Origin: an uncultured Pseudobdellovibrionaceae bacterium
GTDB taxonomy: Bacteria; Bdellovibrionota; Bdellovibrionia; Bdellovibrionales; Bdellovibrionaceae
NCBI GenBank assembly: GCA_937900305.1
Contig: CALCCV010000149.1
Coordinates: 1 to 7,051, forward strand
Reading direction: 5' to 3'
Length of the DNA: 7,051 bases
Shown here: positions 6,214-7,051 of the stretch, piece by piece
Position numbering within the stretch: the first letter of the stretch is position 1
Layout: each line of letters starts with the position of its first letter
Notes under the pieces: generated by a model
The model's input: the letters and a program-made list of their open reading frames with translations, nothing else
Databases searched by the model: none
Told to the model about the DNA's origin: nothing
Translations under genes and position numbers: made by a program

Positions 6214-6233
6214 TTGAATCGGGACAGATTCAA
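6214..6233. promoter_or_regulatory. Perfect 7-bp inverted repeat, possible operator
   Basis: TTGAATC, six bases, then GATTCAA. It lies 8 bases upstream of a TATAAA and within the divergent promoter region. A dimeric regulator site is the natural reading, and an RNA hairpin is the alternative. No known regulator consensus is recognised. Confidence 0.35.
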
Positions 6234-6284
6234 GCCAAGAATATAAATTCCGAAACGATGACGAGCACAGTTACAATGAGAGAG

Positions 6285-6306
6285 AGTCGCCGAGGCGGCT
6301 TTTTTT
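6285..6306 (+). terminator. Terminator-like hairpin with T-run just before a start codon
   Basis: AGTCGC and GCGGCT pair around a 4-base loop (one T-G wobble) and are followed directly by seven T residues (6300-6306). This is the form of a rho-independent terminator on the plus strand. The lipoprotein ATG follows 10 bases after the T-run, so it could be an attenuator in that gene's leader or the end of a separate short RNA. No plus-strand gene lies between dps and here for it to terminate. Confidence 0.65.
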
Positions 6307-6316
6307 CGGGGGTACC

Positions 6317-7051
6317 ATGTACGATTGTCGACAAGAAACTAGACGAGAGTTTCGATTTGAACTTCTTTGCGTCCTGCGGGCACTAGTGGTGGTTGCCATT
6401 GCATCAACTTTGGCGTGCACAAAAACTCAATTTTCAGACAAATCCTCTCAGTCACTGATGCAATTAGGTGGTGGCAATTACAATGGCACCGGTTTTCAGG
6501 GAAAATCCTATTATCACTTTGATCTAGCAATTTGCCAGCCCGGCTCTGTGCTTGATGAAAACGAAGCGGTCGCGCACGCAGGAAAACTCATCTTGGGTGC
6601 CAGTCAATCCTATTATGACGAGTCGGGATGTGATGGTCGTTCGGGCCGAATTTTGACATCGCAAGAGCAAGCCGGGTTGGCTGTGCGAACCGACGCTGTG
6701 GTTTTTGGTGGAGTCGCGTTTTCAGAACGCTCCACCCCCGACCCCATAAATTCGCCCAACCTTTCCGAACGAACTGGTGCACCAACCACCCCCTTCGTGA
6801 GTTGCCGCGCCCTCAAAGAGCACAGTCCTGGGTCGATATATGTGTTCGAACTGGACGGTGATATCGGAGTGCTCACTTCAAATTCGCTCACCGCCGCTGG
6901 TAAAACTCAGATTTCGCCCATATCCCGAGCCACATTTTTGGTAGTCCCAGTAGGTCCCGCGCTAGCGCCTGTGGCCAATGAGTTGAGAGACACGAGGGGC
7001 GATGTCGTACTAACCATTTCCACAGTCAGCTTAGAGGGTCGGCTCACCTCC
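6317..7051 (+). CDS. Probable lipoprotein, N-terminal 245 residues (3' end outside window)
   Basis: An open frame of 245 codons with no stop before the window edge. Residues 1-33 form an export signal with a long basic N-region (RQETRREFR), a hydrophobic core RALVVVAIAS, and TLAC, making Cys34 the likely lipidation site. Thr at -3 is slightly off the usual Leu. The mature part starts with a Ser/Gly-rich segment, GGGNYNGTGFQGKSYYHFDLAICQPG (51-76). This style, a glycine-rich entry, then paired Tyr and an early Cys, recalls lipoproteins of Bdellovibrio-type bacteria; that resemblance is from memory. Other Cys are at 105 and 163. From about 115 on the protein is beta-strand-like (LAVRTDAVVFGGVAF, SIYVFELDGDIGVLT). 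GGGGG lies 4 bases before the ATG as a weak ribosome site, immediately after a terminator-like hairpin. Function unknown. Confidence 0.82.
   Translation, partial: MYDCRQETRREFRFELLCVLRALVVVAIASTLACTKTQFSDKSSQSLMQLGGGNYNGTGFQGKSYYHFDLAICQPGSVLDENEAVAHAGKLILGASQSYYDESGCDGRSGRILTSQEQAGLAVRTDAVVFGGVAFSERSTPDPINSPNLSERTGAPTTPFVSCRALKEHSPGSIYVFELDGDIGVLTSNSLTAAGKTQISPISRATFLVVPVGPALAPVANELRDTRGDVVLTISTVSLEGRLTS

Larger units (their letters stand above)
6010..6316. other. Divergent intergenic region between dps and the last lipoprotein gene
   Basis: These 307 bases hold no gene that I can support. They contain the dps ribosome site (AAGGAG on the minus strand, 6016-6021), two CTGTCA copies 9 bases apart (6182-6187 and 6191-6196), a 7-bp inverted repeat (6214-6233), a TATAAA (6242-6247) that could be a plus-strand -10 without a good -35, and a terminator-like hairpin at 6285-6306. 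A short plus-strand transcript of about 50-60 bases from TATAAA to the T-run, acting as a small RNA or a leader, is possible but not shown. Confidence 0.5.

Overview
The window looks like a chromosomal segment of a Gram-negative bacterium of moderate GC content. Four proteins begin with export signals, two or three of them lipoprotein-like. The Cys-rich, low-complexity lipoproteins and scattered short operons resemble Bdellovibrionota or another former deltaproteobacterial lineage. That placement is an inference from style and rests on no marker gene. I saw no rRNA, tRNA, insertion sequence, CRISPR array or phage gene.

Layout. (1) Positions 1-434, minus: the DNA-binding half of an AraC-family regulator, cut by the window edge. 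(2) 435-821: no convincing gene, but an open minus-strand frame ends 8 bases before the regulator and may be a gene remnant. (3) 822-1367, plus: an unrecognised 181-aa protein with a faint resemblance to WapI-type immunity proteins. (4) 1647-2591, plus: a predicted lipoprotein with an Asp/Pro-rich linker and two tandem copies of a 77-residue four-cysteine domain that I do not recognise. (5) 2635-4823, minus: a three-gene operon, lemA, then a secreted YgcG-type TPM protein with a Gly-rich tail, then a second TPM protein whose domain is interrupted by two membrane helices. (6) 5106-5519, plus: a small exported four-cysteine protein. (7) 5527-6009, minus: a Dps-family ferritin with all four ferroxidase ligands. 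(8) 6317-7051, plus: the first 245 residues of a probable lipoprotein that runs off the window, preceded by a terminator-like hairpin only 10 bases before its start codon.

How the genes fit together. The clearest functional unit is the lemA-TPM-TPM operon. LemA and YgcG-type TPM proteins are often neighbours in bacteria and are envelope-associated with poorly defined roles. Here the first TPM protein is predicted to face the periplasm and the second the cytoplasm. Dps adds iron and oxidative-stress protection. The other genes look like independent envelope or accessory genes. I do not see a complete new defence or biosynthetic system. The best novelty candidates are the duplicated four-cysteine domain and the hairpin in front of the last lipoprotein gene.
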